This document shows, piece after piece, positions 13,201 through 25,442 of a stretch of 64,000 bases of DNA (positions are counted from its first letter, which is position 1; each line of letters opens with the position of its first letter). The notes below the pieces were generated by a model. The model was given only the letters and a program-made list of their open reading frames with translations, had not been told where the DNA came from and did no database searches. Source of the stretch: Anisakis pegreffii (Eukaryota; Nematoda; Chromadorea; Rhabditida; Anisakidae); assembly GCA_035041965.1 (NCBI GenBank), contig JAPYMA010000443.1, positions 124,001-188,000 of the forward strand, read 5' to 3'. Both the position numbers and the translations under genes were made by a program.

Positions 13201-14051
13201 GTACACCTGTAAATAACTATTACAATGTTTTTAAGTATAATTTTTTAAACTGTAATTTAATATAATAATTTTACAATGTTTACCAATAATTTTTTAACCG
13301 TAATCCAATAAACAAAATTCGAGCACGTATTTTTACAAAATAAGAAATAAAATTTACGCTCGGCGAATGGCAATAAATAAATTCAAATGAGTATTACCCT
13401 TGAGTGAATCGCCGAGATCACCAATGAATGAATTACCCGTACGAAGTCCATATTTCGCAATTGATTCGATCTCAAAGAAATGTACAAAATTCAATCAGCA
13501 ATGCGCAATTGTTGTTGTATGAAATGAATCAAGTTAATAAATAACCTCTTTATTCGGGCCAACAATGCGAACAAAACAATAGGATACATCAGAAGGTTGG
13601 CCTTGTTGCTCGAGTTGTTTCTGATATGATTTGAACTGAAATTCAATTGGTTTTGTTTATATACAACAATACGAATGCAATCTGGACTTTCGTTCAAATG
13701 TACACTTATAAATGACTATTTTAATGTTTTATCTATAATTTTTTAAAACTGTAATTATAACCTTCTCCTGAATTGAGACATTATGAATTGATTGACATCG
13801 TGAAATTTTTATATTTCGATCCTTCTGATGAATTGAAAGATTTTTGAAGAATACTACAGAATAAACTGATTTAAATTCATCTGATGATACTGGGACATCC
13901 TCGAGTGAATATGCTTTGCTCCTCACTCCTTAAATTCAGTGTTATTATTATCGTTAAGAGATGTTAAATAAGTAACACAACCTTTTCTTTGGGCTTTTGC
14001 ACCTCTTCTGGGTATGGTGAACTCCTTAACAGCCAGGTGTTCAGAGGTCAT
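10299..14051 (-). CDS. TASOR/DUF3715-like protein (HUSH-type silencing factor candidate)
   Basis: Multi-exon minus-strand gene with its start at 14049-14051 (MTSEHLAVKEFTIPRR) and TAA at 10299-10301. Exons read from high to low coordinates: about 13980-14051; 13765-13925 (EDVPVSSDEFKSVYSVVFF); 13540-13640 (FKSYQKQLEQQGQPSDVSYC); 13400-13475 (KYGLRTGNSFIGDLGDSLKG); 13125-13208 (VHLNESPDLVTP, then IRIMAFK); 12940-13075 (VLKGRSNVVGLSSFKLPPSS); 12790-12870 (VYLYEECDIGQYASVPSNIL, then PFALFFVEFPP); 12110-12217; 11872-12040; 11640-11765; then Ser/Thr/Asn-rich exons down to 10.3 kb. The order of glycine-rich turn, KGVHL..PD, hydrophobic FKVLKGR, YLYE and PFA..F follows the pseudo-PARP DUF3715 domain of TASOR/TEX15. 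In mammals TASOR scaffolds HUSH and silences retroelements. The tail is low complexity. Confidence 0.55.
12236..12347. repeat. Intronic 24-bp minisatellite
   Basis: About five tandem copies of a 24-base unit (ATGAACATATCTGGACTTAT plus TAAA) differ at a few positions. They sit in an intron of the TASOR-like gene, just upstream (in gene direction) of the exon ending in MRVGNV. The repeats keep an open frame on the minus strand, but this is a product of the 24-base period and not evidence of coding. Confidence 0.85.
13180..13760. repeat. Duplicated exon-intron boundary inside the TASOR-like gene
   Basis: The segment beginning TCTGGACTTTCGTTCAAATG at about 13182 (complement of the start of the VHLNESPD exon plus its upstream intron) recurs at about 13681. 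Each copy is followed by related intron sequence (ATAATTTTTTAAA..CTGTAATT). A third, shorter echo of the intron part occurs near 13270-13310. The second copy keeps an AG acceptor but no obvious continuation of the exon. Confidence 0.7.
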
Positions 14052-15618
14052 CTAAAAATCAATAAACCATGGAAGTCGGTTACAAGGAATGACGAAGTAA
14101 TTACGAATTAATGTACAGCTTTGAGAATGTGTTCGATTCGTTTATTATTACTGTTGTCTACTTGAATATATGCGTGAATGGGACTTGTCGTGTTCAATAC
14201 GTGAGTATGCTTAATGCGCAAGCCTATTGTTGCTATTCACGATAACAATTCTCATGATTAACATCAAGTTGGCTGAGAGATAGATATCTCGCCAAGGCGC
14301 ATACTTAATTCTATATACTAGTGTCACATCTACTATTTTGCTGAGTTTCAGTGAACGGAAGGAACTGTGTTCTTTGATTTCGTTGTTAATATTGCATCGG
14401 CAATTAATTAGTTAATTAGTTAACACTTGTTCACTGCAGCGGTATATATAGTTCGTTTCGAGCAATGCGAACGTGTGTTCACCATTTTACAACACGCGTT
14501 ATGTGATTTGTGAGGATTCAAACTGAGTGAGTTAACGTTTTACGAAAAATGTTAACTTAACTCGAAACATTATTCATGGTTCACTGGAATGAGTTGAGGT
14601 GACCGTGGCAGAAAATTCCCGGGCAGATCTAGCCGAGAGTTCTCGGGTAGGTGTGCCCGAAAGTTCTCGGTCATACTTGATCTTTCTTTTAATTTGGGGA
14701 CTTTCGGAGCATTTTTGTTGGGCTAGATCACGAGGTAAACCTCACGCTAAGATTCGTGGTGAACCGCAGCAGAATGTAGAGTAAGGCTGTGCTTGATGCT
14801 GGTGAAAAAGCCGCGCTCTACAATTGAACACGTTAACCACAAGATTACCACCTTATGATGTGAAGAAACTGATTGCCGAATGTCAGGATTTATTAGACGG
14901 AATAATATTAGATTGAGGACTCATTCCGAAGTGTGTCACATCATTAAATCTCCACTTGAGCGAATCTGATAGTGTGCCTTTAACGGAAAATGAAAGTGGT
15001 TCTATTTTGCAGGCCCATCGGTGATTTGTTCGATTTGCGATTGCATCGCTATGGGGTCAATTGACTAGCATTGAGTTTAAATTGTGTTATGGATGAACGT
15101 AAGTGATATTTTTATTTGCCAAGAAAATGAAAGTAAAAAAGGTAAGCAACAAACAACATGAAGTATGATTGATATGTGTACTTCTCATATGCAAGTCAAA
15201 TAATGTGCGTTGAAATGAACGGAAATATCCGAGTGAATAAACAGAAGATGCGCACAGAATTAAGATAATCGGTTTGAGGATGCATAACACAGCGATAAGG
15301 GTATTTCACAAAAAAAGGATATTATCAGTACAGGAAGCAGTGATTAACAGATGTGATCACCTTGTATAATCACGAACACAAACATAAATAAACGTTGACC
15401 AATCAAATAAATATGAAATATACCCGAATACGGATCAATTAACTGATTATTGATATAGATGTATGTGGTCCGATCAAATCAGCTACTCATTTTATTCAGT
15501 TAATATCAATGAAATATGATCAGAGATCATTACTTATTTGAATGAAATTTCGAAATACTTGTAGAAGGTGATTTTAATTATTAGACGAATAAGAAATTGA
15601 TTTGATGCAAGTAGTTAT
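14052..15618. other. Intergenic region with a GC-richer internal repeat
   Basis: The interval lies between two minus-strand genes. At about 14450 there is TATATATA followed by GC-richer sequence, possibly promoter DNA. At 14605-14675 a motif close to GAAAGTTCTCGG occurs three times. A 61-codon frame crosses it, with repeated SSR or NSR triplets, but I see no homology. The remainder is AT-rich and unremarkable. Confidence 0.35.
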
Positions 15619-18250
15619 TCAGCTGAGGTTAATGAGTTGAGTGGAGTTGTTAGTGGTGGTGCTGGTTGTTGTTGAACTGTTGTTTGACGAAGAGCCAGCG
15701 AGGGAGGTGGTTGTGGACGGAGGTGAGGATGCGTTCATATTGCTCTGCAATCGTATCTCATTATTGTGTGTACTAGATATGAAAACGTATTCATCTTTAA
15801 AGTACGCACCTCTGACGCACTGTTGCTCGCATGGTTCAACTCGCGATCCTTCTTGTACTTCTCGTAATCGTCACCCAGTATCGTTGCTATTTCATTCTGC
15901 ATAAATGCCCATGGCGTTTGCGAACCCACCAATGGGCATTTATCTCCAGATGGACAGTATACTTCCTGAATTATTGTGCATCTAAATGCATACCATAGTA
16001 AGTGGACAAATGAATTCATTCGCAATATAATACCTGAGCATTCGATTGTTTTTTAATACTCTCTCTTGAGCATGGGAAACAAAATTTATGTGCTGATACG
16101 GACGGACACTGCACGAAATGTGTATCTTCGAGCCTTTCGTGACACAACGTACATTTCAACACCCTTTCTCCACTAAAACGATAACTATCATCATTATCAC
16201 TGCACTGAATGCGTTCAACAACACTAGCAATTACCTATGTAAATTACTGTTATAAGCTCTTCGGTTGTTAATGTTATTTGATGGATTATCGGGGCTGTGT
16301 GTGGACGTTGGTGATACAGACGTGGTTTGAGCATCACCTGAGAATTGACAATAATTAAAGGCTAAAAAGGTGGAGTGCATGAATCGGGATCAACTTAATA
16401 AAGGTCAATTGTAAGTGTTCCATAAATCAAACTGCATTCACATTCACATAAATTGACTTCTTCACCCCTAAAGATATAAAAATAACTCGCTGCATGTGAA
16501 CAATTATCAAAACGAATCTAAAATATTAACAAAGTAATCATAAAATGAGTACACATAGACACAATCAAGCGTTGTACCATCCACCAAAATGGTACAAAAA
16601 CCGGTTGTTTTCATTTGATTTTCTCGTTTCGTTCTTCCTTTATATTCATCATTATTTATTTATATTCTATCGGTGATGTACTAGAACAGAACCAGTTGAG
16701 GTCAACAACCTCATCAACAATACATTCAACCTTTATATACCTTCATCTTCTCTTTCTTACCTCTCGCATTGCATAATATTATATAACCTTAAACAAACTA
16801 GTTTTCATCGACGACATTCTCAGAGAAGGTGCTGCATTACGGAGACGTATCAAAGAAATACAGACAAAGATGTGAACATGGAGCTGTGTGCTGTCAAACC
16901 GGTAAATCAACTGTGATCATCAAATCAAAATAATAGAACAATGAGCTATAATAAGGATCATAACAACACGAATGAAATGATTAAAAACTTACCGCGTTGG
17001 ACTTTATTATAGATGTTATCAGCTTTGATATCCTCCAAGTCATGTTCCCTTTTCCTTGATAAGCCGATCCCAGCTGATACATTTGCTGGTAACAAATTCG
17101 CCACACTGCTCGCCACTAGATTTGGGAATACTCCTTGAAGAATGACTGTCTTGTTATTTGCATAATAACGTTATTAATAATAACAATTAATAGTGATACC
17201 AATGGGCAAGCCATGCTGAATGAGTGGATTGTGTAAGTGGATGGGTCGTTGTAAATGTTGTAACTGGTGATTGAGTTCGTTGTTGTTATTATTATTATTA
17301 GTGTTGTTGTTATTAGAGTCATTCGAAGTGTTATTGCCTTGTGACTGACGTGCGACTGCAGCCACTGCACTCAAGTTCATGAATCGCTGTTGTTGCTGTA
17401 CAAGCGCCTATAATTTGATCTTAGTAATTAAGCAGAACAGCAAATAGCAAAAAGCACCAACCTCGGTGAGTTGATTAAGCTGCGGTAGTTGAGGTAGTGG
17501 TAATGTGGTTGCGTTTGCAAGGTTGGAGTGTTGCTGCAGAGAGTTTTGTATGATGGCGTTGTTAGTGGTGCTGCGATTCAGGGTTGATATGGGCGAGTAT
17601 CGACCGGCATTCGTTTGCAATAATGCTTCCTTCTGAATTATTATCATTATTAACATCATTCATCAACGTGGCTCTCTTAAATCGACCACCTGCGTTAGAG
17701 ATGTATTTCGAAGAGCCACATTATTGATCACCTCACCAACCGCAAATCCATGAATACGTTTCATCTGACGAGCACTTTCAATGACATTCTCGATTCTACA
17801 ATTCACCATCATCAGTAGTTCAAGATTTGATTGAATAAACGAGCCAGGACCTTACCTGTCAGCACCCTCATAATTGACACATCCACGACACACAGGTTCA
17901 ATGAAATCGTTACACATTGCCCACGGCCACCTCGGTAAATCACACAAAAAACAGTGTTGTCTCGATAACAACTTGCAGTTATTATTCAACTGATAATTGA
18001 TCGTATTCATCATATTGTTTGTGCTGCTTGTTGTCATTATTGCATTTGCATTATTCGAGTTATTGCTATTATTATTAGTATTATTAGTGTTATTATTGGC
18101 ACTATTCATTGTTGCTAACATGCCGTTCGTTATGTGCAAACGGTGTCCTGAATTGATCTTCATTATCCTCTTAAAATACTGTTCATAGTTACTATTGCGC
18201 ACATCAACTTCGATCACAATCCGTTTTATGAATCTTAAAACAACTGGCAT
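15619..18250 (-). CDS. IRF2BP-family transcriptional corepressor
   Basis: The start is at 18248-18250 ([15 protein letters not shown]). The first exon ends with the family's N-terminal zinc finger: [17 protein letters not shown], then [15 protein letters not shown]. The next exon (about 17698-17798) continues it with [16 protein letters not shown]. The middle exons (17140-17640, 16985-17135, 16245-16340) are Asn/Gln/Ser-rich. The C-terminal RING-like domain lies at about 16040-16200 and 15805-15967: [27 protein letters not shown], then [16 protein letters not shown] and [14 protein letters not shown] Ser/Thr-rich tail ends at TGA 15619-15621. IRF2BP1/2/IRF2BPL are nuclear corepressors with a putative E3 RING. 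Both diagnostic ends are intact. The poly-Asn tracts in the middle are AAT/ATT-type repeats and may vary in length between individuals. Confidence 0.92.
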
Positions 18251-21200
18251 AAGTAACCCTTTAAAAGTATCCGTTAAGTGAATAAATACAACGGCAATGC
18301 AATATTACAATGTCTCAGGTTGCCACATAAGATAAGATAATGATAAAAACGATTAAGGAATATATTTATATCAAGATGAATCAATCTCGCAATAGACAGT
18401 CGAATATGAGATACCTGGACAACTAACACAATATAATAATACAAATACAAATCAATAGGCGTGTCAGGTCACTCATTGATTCGACTTCACAGACCTATAT
18501 ACATATACATATATTTATTATAACAAATATTAATGAGGAAATATATTTAAAAAATGAATAATCAAAATTTGAATAAAAGTTGATAAAATGAAATGTTATT
18601 AACCACCTATTGCAAACACAATTCAAATAATAATCATAATAATACAAATAGATACTGTGCTAGCCAGTGCTACCCCACTTCGACCACTGAGAATATATTT
18701 CAAGGTTATTTATCTTATTCATTTATATCCATTATTATTGTAATTATACACATATACATCTATTTTTACTTATTTATTTGTCCACAATAACTCTATTAAC
18801 TAGGAATTAAAACATGAAAATGGAGAAAAAGATACGAAACTGATGCATTATTGAAATTGGAATGATCCTTATCAGTCGAACTTTATACCATAAAATGTTC
18901 ACTTCTTATCTTATCACTATTGAATATCACCCCATCGCTGTCTTATCACTAAAAATTATCACTCATATATGTCAATGATAACAATTTATGTACGATTGAT
19001 AATAGTTGATATATAAACAAGATAACTCTACATCTATATCTGCATAAACTTTTAATTTCATTCTATCACCTAAAATGTTCTTTACTAATATTATTCTAAC
19101 ACTCAAATGTAATTACTCGAACGATATAACAGATGATCATGATATAAAATGTGAAGTAATACCAACAAAATTCAACAAGCAGAGCGCTTTATCTAAAAAT
19201 TCACTAAGCGATAAGAACGGAGCATGTTGATATGATATGGTGTGATAATAATAATGCACACTTGTATCACAACAATGTGCTGCTTGCATAATATTTTGTT
19301 AAGAAGTAGACAGCGACATTGTATTCGATATGAGTGAACGATATAAAATAAAATGCATATTCAATATTGATAATCAATAAATTAATATTCATTACTTCAT
19401 TATGATAATCATATTCATTCAATCTTCCATTTCAACAACTAATTTATTATTCGTTATATGTATATTCGAGTTGAATATATTAAAACCGGTTTTACAAATC
19501 ATTTCAAAATAACTAATCGATAATACCGTTCATATTTTGAATACAATCTATAAATTAAGCCATAAAAAGCACTCAATTAATTGGACATGCAAACACAAAA
19601 GAATAACCAATCGGCTATCGTAAGCAAATAAAGTAATCGTATCAAAAATAATGATAATGATAATATTTCTGATATTAATATCAACAGAGATTTAAAACCA
19701 GAATTGCAATAGCAACAGCGATACAATACAATAATATAATAAATGATTTAAAGAGTGAAAACTTGTATTAACCACTATTCTACATCATCACTTTCATTAA
19801 ACAACTTTTCGTAAAACCTGTTTTTATTTATTATTATTATTATATTTGCTTTCGTGAATATAGTTTCATTAATAAGTTAACAATATTCTCATTATAAATA
19901 TCATCAAACACAAATAAAAATTGCACGATTAAAATTATAATGCGACGCATCTGAATATTTCTTTCAGAAAGCTAGCTAGGCCAAAGCACAGAGCAACTGC
20001 AATCGATGAACTCTTCCTTTGGCGACAGTCAATCTGAACGTGCTGGCTAAAGGTACAATACTCGTTACAAAGTAAATTTATCTGTTCTCGTTTAACCTCA
20101 CTCTATTTACAAATTGTTATTACTCAAGTCTCTACTTCCTATGCTGCATGCACACATCTCTCGTTACAACTGATTACTGTATTCATCAACAATACTCTTT
20201 GCTAAACATAGGCGGTATTAATTGGTCTGCTCTATCTGCACCCATTTAATAACTCTGTTGATCAGATCCAGTAATATTCCGGATATTATCCAATGCAATA
20301 CACCTCAAATGATTTATCTGATTATGACATAAATGCAGTGTTAATGGTGGTTATCCAAAGCGTTCAGCCATCTTCAAAGTAATCGTGTTTTTTCAACTAG
20401 CAAACGACCTTTCCAAGATGTTCTTTTATATTGTGCTTCTAATATGCTATGTTCTAATATGCTTTTATCACTGACTAATTCACATCCATTTCATCTGCAA
20501 AAACTAATACAAAATTCTCTATTAAAAATGACCAATCAATAAGAGTATCAATAGAACTTTCCAGTAAGCAATCATTTGAAAAGCACTCAAAAATATGTCT
20601 GCTTTCAAAAGTTGACATGCGGAAACATCCCTCACGTGAAATCTATCTGCGACTAATGATCAATAGCTCTCGCAATGATGTGAACGTTTGAGCAATTATT
20701 GTCATCATTCGAACAAAATTGTTTTAGACACAGTTATGCCCATTCCAATAAATTATACAGCTTATGTATCTGGAATAGATGTGGTCTGTACTGATTTCCA
20801 AGAAGCGTTCCATTCACATTCTACCCCAAAATTTTCATCGAATCGCGTCATTATGTTTGCTCAATTGGATCGCTTTCTTAAAACATGATCGTGTGATCAA
20901 TAACACTGCGAGATTAGTTGAAGCAATGATGTTGCTCAAGGCAGGCACTCCAGGTGTGCCTTATCTTATATTACTTTGCCATACCCAATTTGAATAAGCT
21001 CTTATTATGTGTCGGACTGTGATGGCAAAATCTTTTCAGTCTGCATGGCCCAATAAGAATTGAAACGTCCGGAATGTCCAATGTAAAACAGCTCCACATT
21101 GCAACAACCCTCATTCGGCAGTTATCAATTCATGTACATAATTCACCATCTTCCAGTTGATATATTCCATGACGTAATTGCACTCAAAGAGCTATTAAAG

Positions 21201-23061
21201 ACGCAAACCTAGAGCCAGTATGCCATTAAGATCGACTGGTAACTTCATCCCAGCTTTATCCCGGAACATGTATACATCATCCCGTATTATAATACAATAC
21301 TCCAGTTTGGTCTCCTCTCAAAATAGAAATTCGTTTGATTCAGTTGGAAATGTTCCTGAAAGTTGATAAAAAGTTCAAAGTTTCACCTCTGAAACTAGAT
21401 AAATTTATCACAAGTTTCATATTTTTAATAATTCATGTTTTAGTTTTTTATTTTTCTGCATATTATTAAATGTTAACAATACTCTTTCACTTGGTTGCAG
21501 TTGCATAACATTTCGCATCATTTGAATTACTATCGTAGCCACTGTAGTGTTGACTATTGCTGTTTCTCTTAACTTTTCGAATCTTCTGAGTAGATGAAGT
21601 TACACCGAATCAATATGGCTCATTTGTTTCGAACTTTATCATTACATCAATAAACAAGTATCATTTGCGATTATCTTTCAATTATGCGGTAATTCAATAA
21701 TATAATCCCATACAGACCAAAAGCAATAATAATAAATAAGAGAGTGGCTCAAAAGAGAAATAATTAAAGTCTCACGTTAATTGAATGAACAATAAACTCA
21801 CTTATGAATAATTCTTTTATATCTATTCTAAGCCATATATAATGCTTTCCAGTTCTGTCTTAAAAGTAGATTGCCGTCGTCAGAAGTCAGAAGTTGTTCC
21901 ATAAATTGTTAGCAATGGTACTAACTGAGAGGAAGTTGGCAATTAGTGGAATGCATTTGAATTACATTCCATTTCTGTTATCCTTATCTATTATATCGTT
22001 TTTAGAGAGGACTATTTTGATGAGAATATATTCTGAGAATATAGGACTATTTTGATGAGAAAATTTATAATCGAATCCTCGCTTTTATTCAAACTACGGT
22101 AGTGTTATCACCACTTTTATTATCAGCACAGTTATTTATACATTACTATTTTATTGGGGCAATATTTTTGAAATTTCAATATTTTATCATTTCATATATA
22201 TGTATAATTTTTATGTAGAGAATGGGTATGGTAAAAAAGGAAAATAATCAACTAAATTGCAATATAATCTAAATGAGTGTTGTATCTGAACTAAACCGAA
22301 CTAATCTAATTCTTATTTAATCTTAATAGATAATTTATTTAAAATATTTATTATATATAATGTATACTACATAATATTATATATATGTACATATATATAT
22401 ATATATATCTATTTATATTTATAACTAGAGACATAATATATATATCCAAGATTTGAGATGTAGGAATCACATTAGCATATTGTTTCACTGAGAATTGGTT
22501 GCTGCCAAATAGTTGTGCTGAGTTATGTTAAATGATAAACTTATATATAACCATGGTTGTTATTCGAGTGTAACCACGTTGATAATTTATTTAATCAGCA
22601 ACGCAATAGCTCATCACAATCATAATTTATGTTATTACCAATATCTGCCCTCCTCCCTCCACTAACGATAAAGCGTTGAGAGTGATCTGACTTCATGAAA
22701 TTCGAATGCATTTATTGCATTAAAAAAGTACCTTGAGGAGAGTATCTTCAAAAAGAAATTTGATTCATTCTATAACAAAATATTGAACTGAAACTAAAGA
22801 TAACGATAATAATAAATAACGAAATGCATCCCGTAAATCATTTTACTTACTTAATCATTTAAAAGCATCTCATCTCGTCCGTTTATTTATAAAACCATTC
22901 AGTGCCATTCCCCGATAAAGCACTGACATGCCATATTCTGTAACACTCCTCTTATCATAATCCATTAACCTATTCTTTATTACAATCATCGTTCTAATTG
23001 AACACTAATTCGTTATTTTATAGTTAAATTTCAGTGTTGGGTTGTAAATTAATAATACACG
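18251..23061. other. Long AT-rich intergenic region
   Basis: About 4.8 kb with no convincing gene. It contains short TA runs (for example 22390-22410), a palindromic AGGCACTCCAGGTGTGCCT near 20942, and one isolated GC-richer block at 19968-20052 flanked by splice-like AG and GT (see findings). The frames in this interval are short and lack domain or codon signal. The region between IRF2BP and flp-6 may hold regulatory DNA for either gene. Confidence 0.5.
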
Positions 23062-23593
23062 ATGACTTCATCGTATCAAATAATAATTATAAGTATATTA
23101 TTAATTGGAACAGTAAACGCATTGAACAACAGTGACAACGAAGCGAGAGATATACTGAATATTTGTGAAATATATCCTCAATCTCCACTATGCATCATCA
23201 ATTGTTATTATAACATTATTTATTTATTTATTATATAATTGTTGTTTTGGAATAACTCAATCAATTTATTGCAGTACACTCAGTCGATAAACGAAAATCA
23301 GCATACATGAGATTTGGAAGAGCCGATCCAGCTCTCGTTGATAGCACTGACCTTGGGATTGATAAGCGTAAGAGTGCTTATATGAGGTGCGTGGCTCATT
23401 TTATTATTAAATAATTCATAACTTGAAATTCGTCAATCAAATTTAATTCAGATTCGGGAAACGGAATGAAGATGATGAGGACTTGAATGTGCAGAAGAGA
23501 AAATCGGCGTACATGAGGTAACGCTCTCAACTGATTATTACTTAATATAGGAACAGAAATGGTAAATGAAATAATTGCAGATTCGGTCGTTGA
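23062..23593 (+). CDS. flp-6: FMRFamide-like neuropeptide precursor, flp-6 type
   Basis: Four exons join in phase: 23062-23203, 23275-23386, 23452-23517 and 23581-23593. The start gives a signal peptide (MTSSYQIIIISILLIGTVNA). Three peptide units follow. The first is KRKSAYMRFGR, the second DKRKSAYMRFGKR, and the third KRKSAYMRFGR directly before TGA. Each is preceded by a dibasic site, and the Gly donates the C-terminal amide, so the predicted product is KSAYMRF-amide, the peptide of C. elegans flp-6. Both internal introns split the same Arg codon inside the peptide (AT GAG|A TTC), so each repeat exon ends at MR and the next begins with FG. C. elegans flp-6 encodes more copies, as I recall. 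An AATAAA lies near 23682. Confidence 0.95.
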
Positions 23594-25442
23594 TTGGAAT
23601 GAATAAATGGATGAATATGGAACATGAATACAATTTAATAATATACAGTTGACTTTGTTTGGATAGTAAATCATATTACAGTAATAAACGTTTTGATCAG
23701 TTTCTATTGCAGTGCTTTTATTATCATACGATTAGGTTAGTCACTTTTACATGTTGCATTTATTTACTTGCTGCATTAAGTTAGTCACTTGTTATTACAT
23801 TAATCAGCTGTCCACCATTTCAAGTTGATCGTATATCATTGCTGTGCATGCCCACCGACCGATAGCTAGCATAATGCTAACACAGACGTGCCCGTCACAA
23901 CGCCCATTGACCGTTACTGAAAGTTAGTATAATGCTAAAGCATATGTGCCCGTCACGACGCTTGGTGGACGTAGAGTTTGCACTGGGTTTGGTTCAATCT
24001 GAGAGGAATTCACACTAATGCATTCTCCGCATGTAGCAAGAAGGATAAACTTATGAATCTCGCTGGCCATAGAGAGCGACAGTGTCCAGTGCATATGGTT
24101 ATAATACAAAGGAGTTTGAAGGCAATGAACACCACATTAATAAATAAATGCGTGAATCAATAACAAAATGGCGTGCAACAGAACAGTAATGATAACAATA
24201 CAAATAATGATCAACCTTCAGTTGAATAAACTAACAATAATAGCGAATGAATATGAATATATTCATTGTGGTGAATGTATTATCGGTGAACGGTCGACTC
24301 TGATAAATGATCTTTATCTTTATCGTTTACTCTCTTTTAGTTGTGGTATTCTTTTTCATATTGAATTACTTGAAACAGTAATAGAGGTATTGATAATGAA
24401 AATAATATTCAGACAATGAATGGTGGATGTTGTTTGTGGAGACAAGAAGATAAACCTTTTAACAAGACTTTACAAGTAAACTTTATTTGTTTTACTGGCC
24501 GTATCATCATGCAAAGATAATATTATGCTGATTGCAATTATTTAAAGGATGTTAAAAAGGTGAATGAAAATGAAGAGAAAAGGCAGTACAAAGAAGCACA
24601 GGAGTATCATCAACGAATTGGAACGAGATTTACGCAGACACATAATTTTAATTAGTATTATTCGTGTATGATTTGTTGATGTTGGGCGATTAACAAATGT
24701 AATTGGATTATTGCTGAAAAAGCATCTGATCGAGTGGGGTGATGTGATATTAATTGAGAGAGTGCTTTTTTGGACGAGCTTTTCAAGTGTGCACGTAAAC
24801 GATGTAAGGTATATGGCCTTCAAGCAAACTGCATTGTGGTTTAATTATGCTCACGTTGTTGATTATATCTGCACGCATCCCATGTTGCTGTTTGATCGGC
24901 TAGATTGTTGGCTTGAACTTTGGTGCTGGAGAGCTTTTGTGCAACGTTTTTGAAGTGTTTGACGATACTGACCTTGGGGTGTGGGTGAGTATGTGTCTAT
25001 GGTTGGCTTCTGATATGATCTCGTTAGAAACGTGTTATTTTCAAAGCAGTTCGACAAGGGCAGCCAGCCACCCCTTGGAAGTTTGCTTATTTGGGACTTT
25101 GTAGCTGTCATCCTTCTTTATTCTCCTTCTTTATCTGATTCTGATTTCGATGTCACAAAGCTTATCTTTCTAATCTCTGTGAAACATCCAGTGATAATCA
25201 TGCTAGTTATCGTGGGGATATTTCTTCAAATTTGATAAAACAATATTGATGATGTATTTGTTGTTTTGGATGCAGAAGATATTGTGCTGATCAGAGGTAA
25301 ATCACTCGTTCATTTATAACCATCATCATCAAGTAGTATTATGACACACAGTTTATAGTATACTAGTGGATTATGACAAGTTGTAACCAACACAAGTTTC
25401 ATTATGATACGCAACAGTGTCTGTTTTTTCATTTAATAATCA
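23594..25442. other. Intergenic region with a small tandem duplication
   Basis: At about 23845-23905 and 23905-23965 a segment of about 60 bp is tandemly duplicated (both copies contain TAATGCTAA and GTGCCCGTCAC). Between 24540 and 25250 frames of 60-90 codons overlap on both strands without a clear winner. A minus-strand frame at 24863-25111 is Gln/Ser-rich and could be coding, but has no recognisable domain. Confidence 0.4.

Noticed and set aside
19968..20052. miR-79/miR-9 family microRNA gene
   Set aside because: Only one arm-like stretch resembles miR-79, and I could not build a normal precursor hairpin; kept only as an exon-like island.
24711..25111. Overlapping frames on both strands (80-82 codons)
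   Set aside because: Neither shows a domain, splice context or clear coding bias; listed only within the intergenic description.
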